Under the pieces are notes generated by a model. It did not search any database. It had not been told where the DNA came from and saw only the letters and a list, made by a program, of their open reading frames with translations. Shown here piece after piece: positions 46,181 to 56,143 of a stretch of 64,000 nt of DNA. Source of the DNA: Marinospirillum insulare DSM 21763 (GTDB lineage: Bacteria > Pseudomonadota > Gammaproteobacteria > Pseudomonadales > Halomonadaceae); assembly GCF_000686905.1 (NCBI RefSeq), contig NZ_JMLW01000009.1, forward strand, positions 1 to 64,000. Reading direction: 5' to 3'. Numbering within the stretch: position 1 is the stretch's first letter; each line of letters opens with the position of its first letter. The position numbers were made by a program, and so were the translations under genes.

Positions 46181-48775
46181 TTGAAGTTGATGTTTTTTAA
46201 AAACGACTTACCCATAGCGGCTCTAATGCTGGCAGCTTCTGCTGTGCATTCTGCGCCGCCTAAAGCACTGGCACCTGAGCTTTTAGACTGGCAGGTATAT
46301 TCAGAGCAGCCGGTTGGAGAAGTTTGTAGAGGTTATTACTTAGCGCCAGAACTTGATTTACCCGAAGCCCACCTACCTATCGAACAAGCACGCTTATTTG
46401 CTGCTGCTCAGCAACTTAACTATTCCGCTCAGGGCGGCCTGCTAATGCAAGGCGAGGTGAACCTACGCAAAGGTTCGCTTTATTTAACTTCTGACCAAGC
46501 CAGCTTAAATGCGGCGCGAGATTATGCCAAATTAAAAGGCAATATTAGTGTGCGTCAGCAAGGTTTGTTATTGCGGGGTGCAGAAGGCGACTATCAGCTA
46601 GAAAAAGAAGAGCTGCAAATGAGCGAAGCTCATTATGTTGTTCATGAGCAGCGCTTGCGCGGTAGTGCTTGGACATTAGAGCAGGGTGCAGATGGCATAG
46701 TAACCCTTAGAGATAGTTCTATGACTAGCTGCTCGCCTGGAGACAATGCTTGGCGTTTAGTAGCAGGCAAGCTAAAGCTAAACCGTGATACAGGTTTTGG
46801 TGATGCCACCAATGTGCGTATGGAAATATTAAAAGTCCCGGTTTTTTACTGGCCTTGGTTAAGGTTTCCAATCGACGATCGTCGCCATACGGGTTTGTTA
46901 TCACCGAGTATTTCCTGGTCAAAAACTAGTGGTTTAGATTACCAGCAACCTTTTTATTGGAATATAGCACCAAACGTTGATGCAACCTTCTACCCCAGAC
47001 AAATAGATAAACGGGGCTTTATGCTGGGTGGCGAACTGCGTTACCTAACAGAGCGAAGCTCGGGTGAAATTTACTATGCAAGGCTGAATGAAGATAAAGA
47101 ATTTGCAGATTTAGACCGTTGGAATTTTGCTGCTAAACATCAGGGTCGCTTAACTAGCCAACTTAACTATCAAATAAATTACTCTCAGGTTAGTGATGAT
47201 CTTTACCTAAAAGACTTGAATACCAATACTTTTACCACTTCAGATACCGAGCTACTCCAACAACTGAGCTTTAACTATGCAATTGACGGTTGGCGTACCC
47301 GCTTAAATTTTCAGGGTTATCAAAAACTGAATACCGCCAATAACTCACCAGAAACACCCTACCAACTATTTGATTTTCGTTCTGGGCGTAAAGCAGGTTT
47401 TCAAGATTATTACCGACTACCCCAGTTAGAGGTGCGTAAAACTACGCGCTGGAATAATGTTTTGCAAAGCAGCTTGCTTGTTGATCTTACCCAATTTAGT
47501 AAATTATTTGATAAAGAGCTAGGCGGCTATAAGGTTACCGGATTAACTCAAAAGCCAGGTACAAACAATGACTATTATTTTACTAGCTGGGGTGCGCCTG
47601 ATACCTTGCGTCTTCACTTAGAACCTAGCCTAAATGCTGAATGGCGTTGGCCTTGGGCTTATATACGTCCAGCTGCTAAAGTAAAATTTAATCAATACCG
47701 TATTAATCCTTACTGGGCAGCTAGTGTTACAGCCATAGAGCGGAACAATGTTGAACTAGACCCTTCCGCGCTAGTACCAGTGTTTAGTTTAGATACTGGC
47801 TTATTTTTAGAAAGAGACACTGGCTTGTTTGGTAAAAAGCTAGTTCAAACCCTAGAGCCAAGAGCCTTCTTTGCCTATGTGCCTTTTGTAGAACAGTATG
47901 ATATCCCCAACTTTTTTGATGGTGGCTTTGTTGAAGATGATTATGGGCAGTTATTTCGTGCTGAACGTACTACAGGGCAAGACAGAGTCGGTGATGTTAA
48001 AAAGCTAACCCTAGGTGTAACCCAGCGTTTAATAAGTCAAAACACCGGTCGTGAATTAGGTAGCTTAGGGGTTGCCAAGGCTATTTATTTAGAAGATAGA
48101 CGGATAGATAATAGCTATTTACATCCAGACCATACAAACCGAGCTGATAACAAGCCTAGAGAAGATCAAGCCTACAAGAATGTACGCACTACCTCTAACC
48201 TAGCAGTGCAAGCTAGCCTTACGCTGACTAAAGATTTAAAGCTAAGCTCTAGCTTAATGTGGGATGATTATTTCCACAAAACCGAAAACTCCAATACCTA
48301 TTTAACTTATACTGGTATAGAAAATAGCCAGTTTAACTTGGGGCATAGTTATACTTCTAACTATAACCTAGGCTTTAAAGGCCCTAGGCCAGATAAAAAT
48401 GGGTTAGATGCCTGGTCTTATTTGCAGCATGCCGAAGAGCAGGTGTATGCATCTATGATTTATGCACTAAATGAGCATTGGCGAGTATTCGCTAAACAAG
48501 GCCACGACTTAAAGCGTTCAGAAAAACTCGATAGTATTACAGGACTAGAATACAACTCTTGCTGCTGGCAAATACAACTGGTGTACCGTGACTGGGTTGA
48601 TAATCCAGACACCTCGCCCGGCTACCAAGGCGCAGCCAGTGACAATGCATTTGAGGCAAGAGAGCGTGATTATGGAGTTTTCTTAAATGTGGTATTCAAA
48701 GGCTTAGGTGGTGTGGGCCAGCCCATACCGCAATTACTCAGTGAAGAAGTCCAAGGTTATACCGATCGCCCCTAA
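46181..48775 (+). CDS. lptD: LPS-assembly outer-membrane protein LptD
   Basis: Outer-membrane barrel that, with LptE, inserts lipopolysaccharide at the cell surface. The 864-residue product has a signal peptide (ending near AVHSAPP), an LptA-like beta-jellyroll (about 70-230), and a C-terminal 26-strand barrel. The cysteines that form the essential disulfides in E. coli are all represented: C49 (GEVCRGYY), one in MTSCSPGDNAW, and the adjacent pair in YNSCCWQI. Start is uncertain between TTG 46181 (GGAG 6 bases upstream, preferred) and ATG 46190. First gene of a run through apaH. Confidence 0.95.
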   Translation: MKLMFFKNDLPIAALMLAASAVHSAPPKALAPELLDWQVYSEQPVGEVCRGYYLAPELDLPEAHLPIEQARLFAAAQQLNYSAQGGLLMQGEVNLRKGSLYLTSDQASLNAARDYAKLKGNISVRQQGLLLRGAEGDYQLEKEELQMSEAHYVVHEQRLRGSAWTLEQGADGIVTLRDSSMTSCSPGDNAWRLVAGKLKLNRDTGFGDATNVRMEILKVPVFYWPWLRFPIDDRRHTGLLSPSISWSKTSGLDYQQPFYWNIAPNVDATFYPRQIDKRGFMLGGELRYLTERSSGEIYYARLNEDKEFADLDRWNFAAKHQGRLTSQLNYQINYSQVSDDLYLKDLNTNTFTTSDTELLQQLSFNYAIDGWRTRLNFQGYQKLNTANNSPETPYQLFDFRSGRKAGFQDYYRLPQLEVRKTTRWNNVLQSSLLVDLTQFSKLFDKELGGYKVTGLTQKPGTNNDYYFTSWGAPDTLRLHLEPSLNAEWRWPWAYIRPAAKVKFNQYRINPYWAASVTAIERNNVELDPSALVPVFSLDTGLFLERDTGLFGKKLVQTLEPRAFFAYVPFVEQYDIPNFFDGGFVEDDYGQLFRAERTTGQDRVGDVKKLTLGVTQRLISQNTGRELGSLGVAKAIYLEDRRIDNSYLHPDHTNRADNKPREDQAYKNVRTTSNLAVQASLTLTKDLKLSSSLMWDDYFHKTENSNTYLTYTGIENSQFNLGHSYTSNYNLGFKGPRPDKNGLDAWSYLQHAEEQVYASMIYALNEHWRVFAKQGHDLKRSEKLDSITGLEYNSCCWQIQLVYRDWVDNPDTSPGYQGAASDNAFEARERDYGVFLNVVFKGLGGVGQPIPQLLSEEVQGYTDRP

Positions 48776-48787
48776 CGGAGAATTTGA

Positions 48788-50071
48788 GTGTTAAAAAAAA
48801 TCTGGGTCACCAGCCTAATGTTAGGTTTGCTAATGAGCTTGGCAGCCAAGGCTGAACCACGTTTAATTGATAAAATTGTTGCTGTTGTTGATGAAGAAGC
48901 TTTAATGCAAAGTGAATTAGAGCAGCGTATTCAGCAGGCCAATGAGCAGATAGCCGAGCGAGGTATTCGCCCACCCCCTGCTGAAATTTTACGCCAACAG
49001 GTGCTTGATCGTTTAATTATAGACACTATTCAGCTACAGCTAGCTAAGCGGGGGGGCTTACGAGTCGATGATCAAACCCTCAATGAAACCCTAGCTAATA
49101 TTGCTCAGCAAAATAATATGACGCTGCGCCAATTCAGCCAAGCCATAGAAAATGATGGTATAACCTTTAATGAGTTTCGTGAACAAATCCGTCATGAAAT
49201 GTTGATTTCACAAGTTCGCCAGCGTCGTGTGGGCGAGCGTATTCAAGTGAGCGAGCAAGAAGTAGATAACTACTTAACTTCTCCCGAAGCCCTGCAGCAA
49301 GACGGTCGTGAATACCGAGTTGGGCACATCTTAATTTCAATACCCGATAGCCCTAGTCCAGAACAAATAAAGCAGGCTCAAGAGCGAGCTGAAGCCTTGA
49401 AGCAAAAGTTAGCTGCTGGCGCAGATTTTCAAGAGCAAGCCATAGCCAGCTCTGCAGCAGACGAAGCTTTAAGTGGTGGAGACCTTGGCTGGCGTTCAGC
49501 ACTTGCCTTGCCTTCAATCTTTACAGACCAAGTGCCTAAATTACCCTTGGGCGGTATTGCTGGGCCGATTCGCAGCCCCAGTGGTTTTCATATTATTAAG
49601 CTGCTAGAAGTTCGTGGTGGCGACCAGTTATTTATTGACCAAACCCAAGCGCGCCACCTTTTGTTAATGCCAAATGCAGTAAGAGATGAACAAGCTACCC
49701 TGGCTGAAATACGTAAAATAAAACAACGCATTGAACAAGGCGAAAGCCTAGCCAGCTTAGCAAGAGAGCTATCCGATGACCGAGGCAGCAAGCAGTCAGG
49801 GGGGAGTCTTGGTTGGGTTAATCCGGGGCAAATGGTGCCAGAATTTGAAACGGCTATGAATGAGCTAGCAGTAGGGCAAGTGTCTCAACCTGTAAAGAGC
49901 CAGTTTGGTTGGCATTTAATTCAAGTCGAAGAACGCCGCAAATCAGATATGACAGACCTAATGCGCCGCCAGCAAGTTCGTCGTATTTTATCGGAACGTC
50001 GCTTTGAAGAAGAAGTACAAAACTGGTTAAGAGAAATCCGTGACTCAACCTGGGTAGAAATAAGGAGTTAA
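48788..50071 (+). CDS. surA: Periplasmic chaperone and peptidyl-prolyl isomerase SurA
   Basis: Escorts outer-membrane proteins through the periplasm. A signal peptide (about 1-22, ending AAKAEP) is followed by the N-terminal chaperone domain ([20 protein letters not shown]), two parvulin domains (first near 175-275 with GGDLGW, second near 285-385 with ARHLLL and [14 protein letters not shown]), and a short C-terminal segment. Length 427 matches E. coli (428). Start is GTG with GGAG 6 bases before. It follows lptD by 12 bases; SurA assists LptD folding. Confidence 0.96.
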   Translation: MLKKIWVTSLMLGLLMSLAAKAEPRLIDKIVAVVDEEALMQSELEQRIQQANEQIAERGIRPPPAEILRQQVLDRLIIDTIQLQLAKRGGLRVDDQTLNETLANIAQQNNMTLRQFSQAIENDGITFNEFREQIRHEMLISQVRQRRVGERIQVSEQEVDNYLTSPEALQQDGREYRVGHILISIPDSPSPEQIKQAQERAEALKQKLAAGADFQEQAIASSAADEALSGGDLGWRSALALPSIFTDQVPKLPLGGIAGPIRSPSGFHIIKLLEVRGGDQLFIDQTQARHLLLMPNAVRDEQATLAEIRKIKQRIEQGESLASLARELSDDRGSKQSGGSLGWVNPGQMVPEFETAMNELAVGQVSQPVKSQFGWHLIQVEERRKSDMTDLMRRQQVRRILSERRFEEEVQNWLREIRDSTWVEIRS

Positions 50072-50072
50072 T

Positions 50073-51053
50073 ATGACTCAATTATCCACTCTACTCATAA
50101 CGCCTGGTGAGCCAGCAGGAATAGGCCCAGACTTAATTACCCTCTTAGCTGCAGAAGGCTGGTCTTCGACTTGGGTGGTGGTTGCTGATCCTGCCTTGCT
50201 AGTTGAGCGCGCTAAACATTTGGGTTTAAGTTTACAGATAAAAATAGTCTCCGCTAAAACGCTAGACGCACCCTGCGAAACCCATGAAGTGAAAGTTTTA
50301 CCTGTGACTTTGCGAGCACCAGTAACGGCTGGGCAGCTGAACTCAGCCAATGCAGCTTATGTGTTAGAGACCTTAACGCTAGCGACAGACCTGTGTTTAC
50401 AAAAACAAGCCAAAGCTTTAGTCACTGGGCCAGTGCATAAGGGTATTATTAACCAAGCAGGCATTGCCTTTACGGGTCATACAGAGTTTTTACAAGAACG
50501 CTGTGTCAGTGAGCAGGTGGTTATGCTCTTAGCTACAGAGGAGCTGCGTGTAGCCTTGGTGACGACTCACCTACCTTTAAGGGAAGTAGCAGATGCCATT
50601 ACACCTCAACGCATAGCTCAGGTTACGCGTATTTTGCATCACGATTTACAAACCCGTTTTGGTTATAAAAACCCACGTATTTTAGTTTGTGGGTTAAACC
50701 CTCACGCAGGTGAAAGTGGGCATTTAGGTCGAGAAGAAATTGAAGTTATTGAACCTACCCTAGAAAAGCTTCGAGCAGAAGGCATTAACCTTGTAGGGCC
50801 TTTACCCGCAGATACCCTGTTTACCGAAAAGGTTTTAGCAGAAGGTGATGCGGTACTTGCTATGTACCATGACCAAGGTTTACCAGTGCTTAAGCATCAA
50901 GGCTTCGGGCGTGCGGCCAATATAACCCTAGGCTTACCCATTATTCGTACCTCGGTAGACCACGGCACAGCTTTAGACCTAGCCGCTAGTGGTGCGGTAG
51001 ACACGGGTAGTCTTAAAACTGCCCTAAATTACGCAACCCATTTTGCAGTATAA
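50073..51053 (+). CDS. pdxA: 4-hydroxythreonine-4-phosphate dehydrogenase
   Basis: NAD-dependent step of pyridoxal phosphate synthesis. Motifs: [67 protein letters not shown] (metal His residues). Length 326 is typical. AAGGAG precedes ATG, one base after the surA stop. Confidence 0.96.
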   Translation: MTQLSTLLITPGEPAGIGPDLITLLAAEGWSSTWVVVADPALLVERAKHLGLSLQIKIVSAKTLDAPCETHEVKVLPVTLRAPVTAGQLNSANAAYVLETLTLATDLCLQKQAKALVTGPVHKGIINQAGIAFTGHTEFLQERCVSEQVVMLLATEELRVALVTTHLPLREVADAITPQRIAQVTRILHHDLQTRFGYKNPRILVCGLNPHAGESGHLGREEIEVIEPTLEKLRAEGINLVGPLPADTLFTEKVLAEGDAVLAMYHDQGLPVLKHQGFGRAANITLGLPIIRTSVDHGTALDLAASGAVDTGSLKTALNYATHFAV

Positions 51054-51071
51054 ATTTTAGAGAGTTAATTA

Positions 51072-51863
51072 ATGGCTTCACTGAGCGGGCATAAAGCACG
51101 TAAGCGTTTTGGACAAAACTTTTTACACGATACCGGCATAATTCGCAAAATTGTGCGCTCCATTGCACCCTCGGCTAAAGACCACCTAGTAGAAATTGGC
51201 CCAGGCATGGGCGCAATCACTGAACTACTACTAGAAGAAAATGGCCAGTTAGACGTTATAGAGCTAGACAGAGACTTGATTCCTGGTTTAAGGGTTAAGT
51301 TTTTTAATTATCCAGAATTTACTATTCATGAAGCCGATGCCTTAAAGTTTGATTTTGCTCAGCTACGCAAAACCGATGAAAAGCTTCGTATTGTGGGTAA
51401 CCTTCCCTACAACATTTCTACGCCACTTATTTTCCATCTGCTTTCTTTTCAAGGCTTAGTGCAAGACATGCACTTTATGCTGCAAAAAGAAGTAGTTGAG
51501 CGTTTAGCTGCAAAGCCAGGCACGGGAGAATGGGGTAGGTTAAGTGTCATGGCACAGTACTACTGTGATATAGAGAAGCTGTTTTTAGTGCCCCCCGAAT
51601 GCTTTAAGCCTCAGCCTAAAGTAGAGTCAGCCATAGTGCGCATGACTCCCAAGCAGCAACCCACTTTTAAAGCCTTAGATGAAGCAGTGTTAGCTGATAC
51701 CTTACGTTTAGCCTTTGCTCAACGGCGTAAAACCCTACGTAATAACATGAAAGGCTATGTGACGGGTGAGCAGTTAGAGGCGTTAGAATTAGACCCGCAG
51801 CGCCGCCCAGAAACCTTAAATTTAGAAGAGTTTGTTAGGCTGGCAAACTTTCGAGCTGAATAA
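51072..51863 (+). CDS. rsmA: 16S rRNA dimethyladenosine transferase RsmA (KsgA)
   Basis: Dimethylates two adjacent adenines near the 3' end of 16S rRNA during 30S maturation. Motifs: KRFGQNFLHD, EIGPGMGAIT (SAM site), VIELDRDL, NLPYNIST (catalytic N-L-P-Y), and QRRKTLRNN. Length 263 is typical. It sits between pdxA and apaH; apaG, which often lies between rsmA and apaH, is absent. Confidence 0.96.
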   Translation: MASLSGHKARKRFGQNFLHDTGIIRKIVRSIAPSAKDHLVEIGPGMGAITELLLEENGQLDVIELDRDLIPGLRVKFFNYPEFTIHEADALKFDFAQLRKTDEKLRIVGNLPYNISTPLIFHLLSFQGLVQDMHFMLQKEVVERLAAKPGTGEWGRLSVMAQYYCDIEKLFLVPPECFKPQPKVESAIVRMTPKQQPTFKALDEAVLADTLRLAFAQRRKTLRNNMKGYVTGEQLEALELDPQRRPETLNLEEFVRLANFRAE

Positions 51864-51865
51864 GT

Positions 51866-52690
51866 ATGGCAACCTACGCAATAGGCGATATTCAAGGTTG
51901 CTATCAAAGCTTCAAACGCCTTCTAAAAGAAATTAACTTTAAGCCTTCACGCGATACCCTTTGGTTAGCAGGTGACCTGGTTAATCGGGGTAAGGGTTCG
52001 TTAGATGTTTTACGCTATGTGATTGACCTAGGTAAAGCAAGTAAGCAGGTGCTTGGCAACCATGACTTTCATTTGCTTGCCGCTGCAGAGGGCCTACGTA
52101 AGCTTCGCAATTCAGATACGCTAGAAGAAGTCATTAAAGCCCCCGATGCCAAAGCACTGATCGACTGGTTAAGCCAGCAGCCACTTCTGCATTACGATAA
52201 ACACCTGGGTTATGTTATGACCCATGCTGGTATTCCCCCTATCTGGAAGTTAAAAAAAGCTCAAATGCTCGCTGCAGAAATTGAAAAGCTTTTATCATCT
52301 AAAGCGCGTAAAGAATTTTTAGAAAATCTATTTGGCAATGAGCCGCTTTGTTGGTCTGATGACCTAGAGGGTGAAGATCGCCACCGTTCTATTGTTAATT
52401 ACTTTACCCGAATGCGTTTTTGCCAAGCCGATGGCAGCCTAGACTTTACCAGCAAAAATGACGTAGCTAGCGCACCCAAAGGTTATGCACCCTGGTTTAG
52501 CTACCCAAGCAAGGTGACTAAAGACACTGAAATTATTTTTGGTCACTGGGCAGCCTTAGAAGGCCATACAGGGGTAAAGTCCATTCATGCTTTAGATACT
52601 GGCTGTGTATGGGGAAACCACCTTACCGCCATGCGTTTAGAAGACCGCAAAAAGTTTAAAGTGGCAGCAGTTAAGCAAGACCTTATATAA
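51866..52690 (+). CDS. apaH: Bis(5'-nucleosyl)-tetraphosphatase, symmetrical
   Basis: Hydrolyses diadenosine tetraphosphate to two ADP, limiting this alarmone, and can decap nucleotide-capped RNA. PPP-family metal motifs: IGDIQGCY, AGDLVNRG, LGNHDFH, MTHAGIPP. Length 274 matches E. coli (280). It starts 2 bases after rsmA, which implies coupling. Confidence 0.95.
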   Translation: MATYAIGDIQGCYQSFKRLLKEINFKPSRDTLWLAGDLVNRGKGSLDVLRYVIDLGKASKQVLGNHDFHLLAAAEGLRKLRNSDTLEEVIKAPDAKALIDWLSQQPLLHYDKHLGYVMTHAGIPPIWKLKKAQMLAAEIEKLLSSKARKEFLENLFGNEPLCWSDDLEGEDRHRSIVNYFTRMRFCQADGSLDFTSKNDVASAPKGYAPWFSYPSKVTKDTEIIFGHWAALEGHTGVKSIHALDTGCVWGNHLTAMRLEDRKKFKVAAVKQDLI

Positions 52691-52726
52691 TGCAGAATCT
52701 TAAAAATTTAAACCTAGGTAAACTAA

Positions 52727-53041
52727 ATGACTACTAGCACTATGAACGCTCAGCAGGCTTGTGAGCTGTTAAAAGAAGGTAAGCTAAAGGTAGTGGATAT
52801 ACGCGACCCACACAGTTACAGCACTGGCCGAATTAAAACAGCTGAGCGTTTAGACAATAGTAATTTGCAAGAATTTATAAATAATAATGCTAAAGACCAG
52901 CCAGTATTGGTATGTTGTTATCACGGTATGGCCAGCCAAGGTGCAACCGATTTTTTAAAAGCCCAAGGTTTTACAGAGGTTTACAGTCTGGATGGCGGCT
53001 TCGAGTTTTGGAAGGTTTGCCACCCAGAACACTGTGAATAA
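52727..53041 (+). CDS. glpE: Thiosulfate sulfurtransferase GlpE (single-domain rhodanese)
   Basis: Cytoplasmic rhodanese that transfers sulfur from thiosulfate to acceptors. The single domain has VVDIRDPHSYSTGRI and the active-site loop with catalytic Cys in VLVCCYHGMASQ. Length 104 is close to E. coli GlpE (108). It follows apaH by 36 bases and converges on flgT with a 12-base gap. Confidence 0.93.
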   Translation: MTTSTMNAQQACELLKEGKLKVVDIRDPHSYSTGRIKTAERLDNSNLQEFINNNAKDQPVLVCCYHGMASQGATDFLKAQGFTEVYSLDGGFEFWKVCHPEHCE

Positions 53042-53053
53042 TGATTTATTTTT

Positions 53054-54259
53054 TTACCAAGCTATGACCAAATCACCCTGCTGAATATTGACCATTTCTG
53101 GCAGGGTAACTAGCTTACCCCTTGAAAAATTAGGCTGCACCCTTTCTAAGCTTAAGGTTAGGTCAACAGGCACTAGCTCTGTGAAAGACCGCTGAGTGTT
53201 GTCGTAAAAAGTATTTAAACGGAAAACGCTTAAAGTATCACCCGGTTTTAAACCAGCATCAGAGCCAGTATCTATATAAAGGTGCTTATTATCGGTGCGA
53301 GTAATACGTGCCATAAAGGGCTGACAGCCAATTTGCACATTTAAGTCACTCACCATCTGTTCAATGAGTAGGTCAACTTTTTCACCATAGTCAGTTTTCC
53401 AAAAACGTGGATTAGCAAAGCCAATTTTTTCAGTGCGGTTTTCTGTCCAATTACCTTGGGTAGCATAACTGCGGCTAGTAACGAGTTCGCCACTAAAGCC
53501 ATCGTGAATGAACAAGTCAACTTTAAGTGCACGCGCAAAACGCTCACCTTTATAACGAGTGCGCTCATACAAACCCTCAAACACACCCCTTTCACCTGCC
53601 AGTTCAGGATTAATTAAATCCATACTACGAATAACACCCGTTAATACATATTGGCTACCAATACGGGTGGCGGTATCTACTGCAGTAGTGAGTGAGCCGC
53701 GGTCGTTAACCGAAGTAGGAATACTGCTGACCTGGTTATACATTTGAAAGCTGGTTGCATCTAAGGCACGTAATTTATCTTGGCCTTGCATACGCTGCAA
53801 AATTTCTTTGGGGAGAGCTTCGCTGGCGTTGTGTAAAGCACCCATATTAGCGGACTGAGGTCTTTCCATATAGAAGTTACTAATCGCTAGGCTACGCTTA
53901 TAACCATTAGCATAATTTCCACCCTCACAGCTGCCACTGCTTTCAACCAAGGCTCTAATGGTTAAAAGCAGCAAACCATTTTTAACTTCTTCTTTAAGCA
54001 CTTCCATTTGGCTGATACTGCTTTGCGTATCGATAGAAAGTTGGTCGGTATGCAGTTCACCTTGGCTCATAGCCTGATAGCCATTCACCTGTAAAGCACC
54101 TTGGAAGCTTGCTTGCCTAAGCGCATCACGAATAGCCGCACGGCGAGCTTGTACTAAATCTTGGTGGCCGATAACCGAAGTGCCCGTTGCTTCAACCCAT
54201 TGGGCAGTAGCAGGGAAAGAAAAGAAAAAAAACAAAGTAAAGATGAGGGCTTTATACAT
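53054..54259 (-). CDS. flgT: Flagellar assembly protein FlgT
   Basis: Periplasmic protein that forms the H-ring around the flagellar basal body in Vibrio and relatives, needed for a stable outer-membrane flagellum. A signal peptide (residues 1-19, ending PATAQW) precedes the FlgT N-terminal domain (VEATGTSVIGHQDLVQARRAAIRDAL-type start), a middle domain, and a small C-terminal beta domain with DAGLKPGDTLSVFR. Length 401 fits. It lies downstream of flgP, separated by a terminator. Confidence 0.88.
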   Translation of the reverse strand: MYKALIFTLFFFFSFPATAQWVEATGTSVIGHQDLVQARRAAIRDALRQASFQGALQVNGYQAMSQGELHTDQLSIDTQSSISQMEVLKEEVKNGLLLLTIRALVESSGSCEGGNYANGYKRSLAISNFYMERPQSANMGALHNASEALPKEILQRMQGQDKLRALDATSFQMYNQVSSIPTSVNDRGSLTTAVDTATRIGSQYVLTGVIRSMDLINPELAGERGVFEGLYERTRYKGERFARALKVDLFIHDGFSGELVTSRSYATQGNWTENRTEKIGFANPRFWKTDYGEKVDLLIEQMVSDLNVQIGCQPFMARITRTDNKHLYIDTGSDAGLKPGDTLSVFRLNTFYDNTQRSFTELVPVDLTLSLERVQPNFSRGKLVTLPEMVNIQQGDLVIAW

Positions 54260-54274
54260 GAAATTAGGTCCATT

Positions 54275-54311
54275 AAAGCAAAAACGGGAAGTATCAGATT
54301 GATACTTCCCG
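54275..54311 (-). terminator. Terminator between flgP and flgT
   Basis: CGGGAAGTATC and GATACTTCCCG form a perfect 11-bp stem around a 5-base loop (54285-54311), with TTTTTGCTTT following on the minus strand. Lying between flgP and flgT, it would attenuate or stop transcription into flgT. Confidence 0.8.
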
Positions 54312-54350
54312 AGCTAATTGTCTAGTTAGATTTAGCTTTTTTAGTCGGCA

Positions 54351-54923
54351 TTAATTTAAGTGGTAGCGTGCTCTAGGCTGATTTTGTGAAATAGGTAGAC
54401 GCTGGCTAGGGTGTTCACCATGAATAGTGTACTTAGCACAGCTAGGATCTGCAGCCATAGATTCGCTTCTTAACATGCAGTGTTGAAAGCGCGGCTCTAA
54501 AACCAGCTCCATCAGTGTTTCATAAGAACCATTGCCCAGATCACGAGTAGAAACCACCTTGGCACCCCTAACTAGGTTGTCGACATAGCCGCGAATGTGA
54601 TCATCACGCGTTGCTAAGTTCTGTACCGTGGTGTTACCTTGAATGCGTGTACCATAAACACGCTCAGCCATGCTGCGGTAAGCATCTAGCTTAGAAGCAC
54701 GCATTGCCATTAAATTACGTTGGTTAGGGGTTGTTTGCACATCAGTTTTGCCGTGTGTACCGTAACCATTTACGCGAAGTACAACAGGATCAAAACTGCC
54801 CATATCAAGAACTCGAACCTCTTTTTCTGTTACTGGTTCTTCAGCTTCATCTTTGGAGGCACAGCCTAGGATTAGTGTAAGACCTAAAAGCATTAGGCCT
54901 GTTAAAAGGGTTTTGTTTATCAT
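54351..54923 (-). CDS. flgP: Flagellar outer-membrane lipoprotein FlgP (LPP20 family)
   Basis: Lipoprotein that builds outer-membrane disk or ring structures around sheathed or polar flagella in Vibrio and Campylobacter. A lipoprotein signal peptide ends in the lipobox LILGC (Cys about residue 21). The conserved region reads NLMAMRASKLDAYRSMAERVYG. I chose ATG 54923 because GGGAG lies 6 bases upstream; the frame could begin 6 codons earlier. 190 residues. flgO, its usual neighbour, is not present. Confidence 0.85.
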   Translation of the reverse strand: MINKTLLTGLMLLGLTLILGCASKDEAEEPVTEKEVRVLDMGSFDPVVLRVNGYGTHGKTDVQTTPNQRNLMAMRASKLDAYRSMAERVYGTRIQGNTTVQNLATRDDHIRGYVDNLVRGAKVVSTRDLGNGSYETLMELVLEPRFQHCMLRSESMAADPSCAKYTIHGEHPSQRLPISQNQPRARYHLN

Positions 54924-55022
54924 GCTGACTCCCAAGTCCATATTTTGTTGGTATCAAGTTAACTAACTTTAACCTATATTCGACAGAAACAGTAATTGTT
55001 TTAGCTAAATTGAGATGTATCT

Positions 55023-56129
55023 ATGCAAGTATACCTAGTTGGCGGTGCAGTGCGTGATGAATTATTAAATTTATTTGTAAAAGATCGTGACTGGGTTGTA
55101 GTGGGTGCTACGCCTGAGCAAATGGAAAAACAAGGTTTTCGCCCTGTGGGTAAAGATTTTCCGGTATTTTTACACCCGCAAACCCATGAAGAATATGCGC
55201 TAGCTAGAACCGAACGAAAAGATGGAAAAGGCTATAAAGGTTTCACGGTCATTGCCAGTCCTGAAGTTACCCTAGAAGAAGACTTGTTGCGCCGAGATTT
55301 AACCATTAATGCTATCGCTAAAGATTCAACAGGTCAGTTAATAGACCCTTACAAAGGGCAGGAAGATTTAAATAATAAGCTACTTAGAGCCGTTTCAGAT
55401 GCTTTTAATGAAGATCCGCTCAGAGTATTACGTACAGCCCGTTTTGCGGCTCGTTTTGCTTATTTAGGTTTTAAGGTGGAAGCAGGCACGCTTGAAAAAA
55501 TGTGCCAAATAACTGCCAGTGGCGAGTTAGGTTACCTTACGGCTGAGAGAGTTTGGGTAGAAGTTGAAAAAGCCTTAACCGCTCAAACACCCTCAGTGTT
55601 TTATAAACTTTTGGCTAAAGTGGGTGCAGTAGAAAAACTTTGGCCAGTCTTAGCTAAGCAGCTAACTAATAACCCTGATTGTTTAAATTGGCTAGATAAA
55701 GCTGCACAGCAAGCCTTTAGTTTACCGAAGCGTTTTGCTTTATTGGGTTGGGGTGCAAAGCCAGTATTTTTAGAAGAATTGGTCGAGCACCTTAGCTTGC
55801 CTAAAGAATACCAAAAGCATTTAAAAGCTTTGTTATTTATGCAAAGTGAACCTGGTTTAACCAGTTTAAAAGCTGAAGAGATTATGCAGCTGTTTGATCG
55901 GCTAGATGCTTGGCGACAACCCGAGCTATTTAATGCAGTAGTCGAGCTGATGGAATTAACCCAAGCAACCCACCAGGCTGAACTATTAAAAAATAGTTTA
56001 CAACTCGCTAGAAGCATTAGTGCTAAAGATTTAGTAGCCCAGGGTATTAAAGGGCCGGAAGTAGGCGTAGAGCTAGCCAAACTACGCCTGAAAAAAATAA
56101 GAGAGCTAGTTAATAATGCTAACCAATAG
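55023..56129 (+). CDS. cca: CCA-adding tRNA nucleotidyltransferase
   Basis: Adds or repairs the 3' CCA of tRNA. Class II nucleotidyltransferase head with YLVGGAVRDELL, catalytic carboxylates in KDRDWVVVGA, ARTERK, RRDLTINAIA, and RTARFAARFAYLGF in the body domain. At 368 residues it is shorter than E. coli Cca (412), and I see no HD motif, so the phosphohydrolase domain of the multifunctional form appears to be absent. It converges on folK. Confidence 0.92.
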   Translation: MQVYLVGGAVRDELLNLFVKDRDWVVVGATPEQMEKQGFRPVGKDFPVFLHPQTHEEYALARTERKDGKGYKGFTVIASPEVTLEEDLLRRDLTINAIAKDSTGQLIDPYKGQEDLNNKLLRAVSDAFNEDPLRVLRTARFAARFAYLGFKVEAGTLEKMCQITASGELGYLTAERVWVEVEKALTAQTPSVFYKLLAKVGAVEKLWPVLAKQLTNNPDCLNWLDKAAQQAFSLPKRFALLGWGAKPVFLEELVEHLSLPKEYQKHLKALLFMQSEPGLTSLKAEEIMQLFDRLDAWRQPELFNAVVELMELTQATHQAELLKNSLQLARSISAKDLVAQGIKGPEVGVELAKLRLKKIRELVNNANQ

Positions 56130-56143
56130 CTAGTAGTTAAAAG

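Noticed and set aside
55601-56080. 159-codon open frame on the minus strand
   Set aside because: Antisense shadow of cca; Ser/Cys-rich product without a ribosome site or motif.
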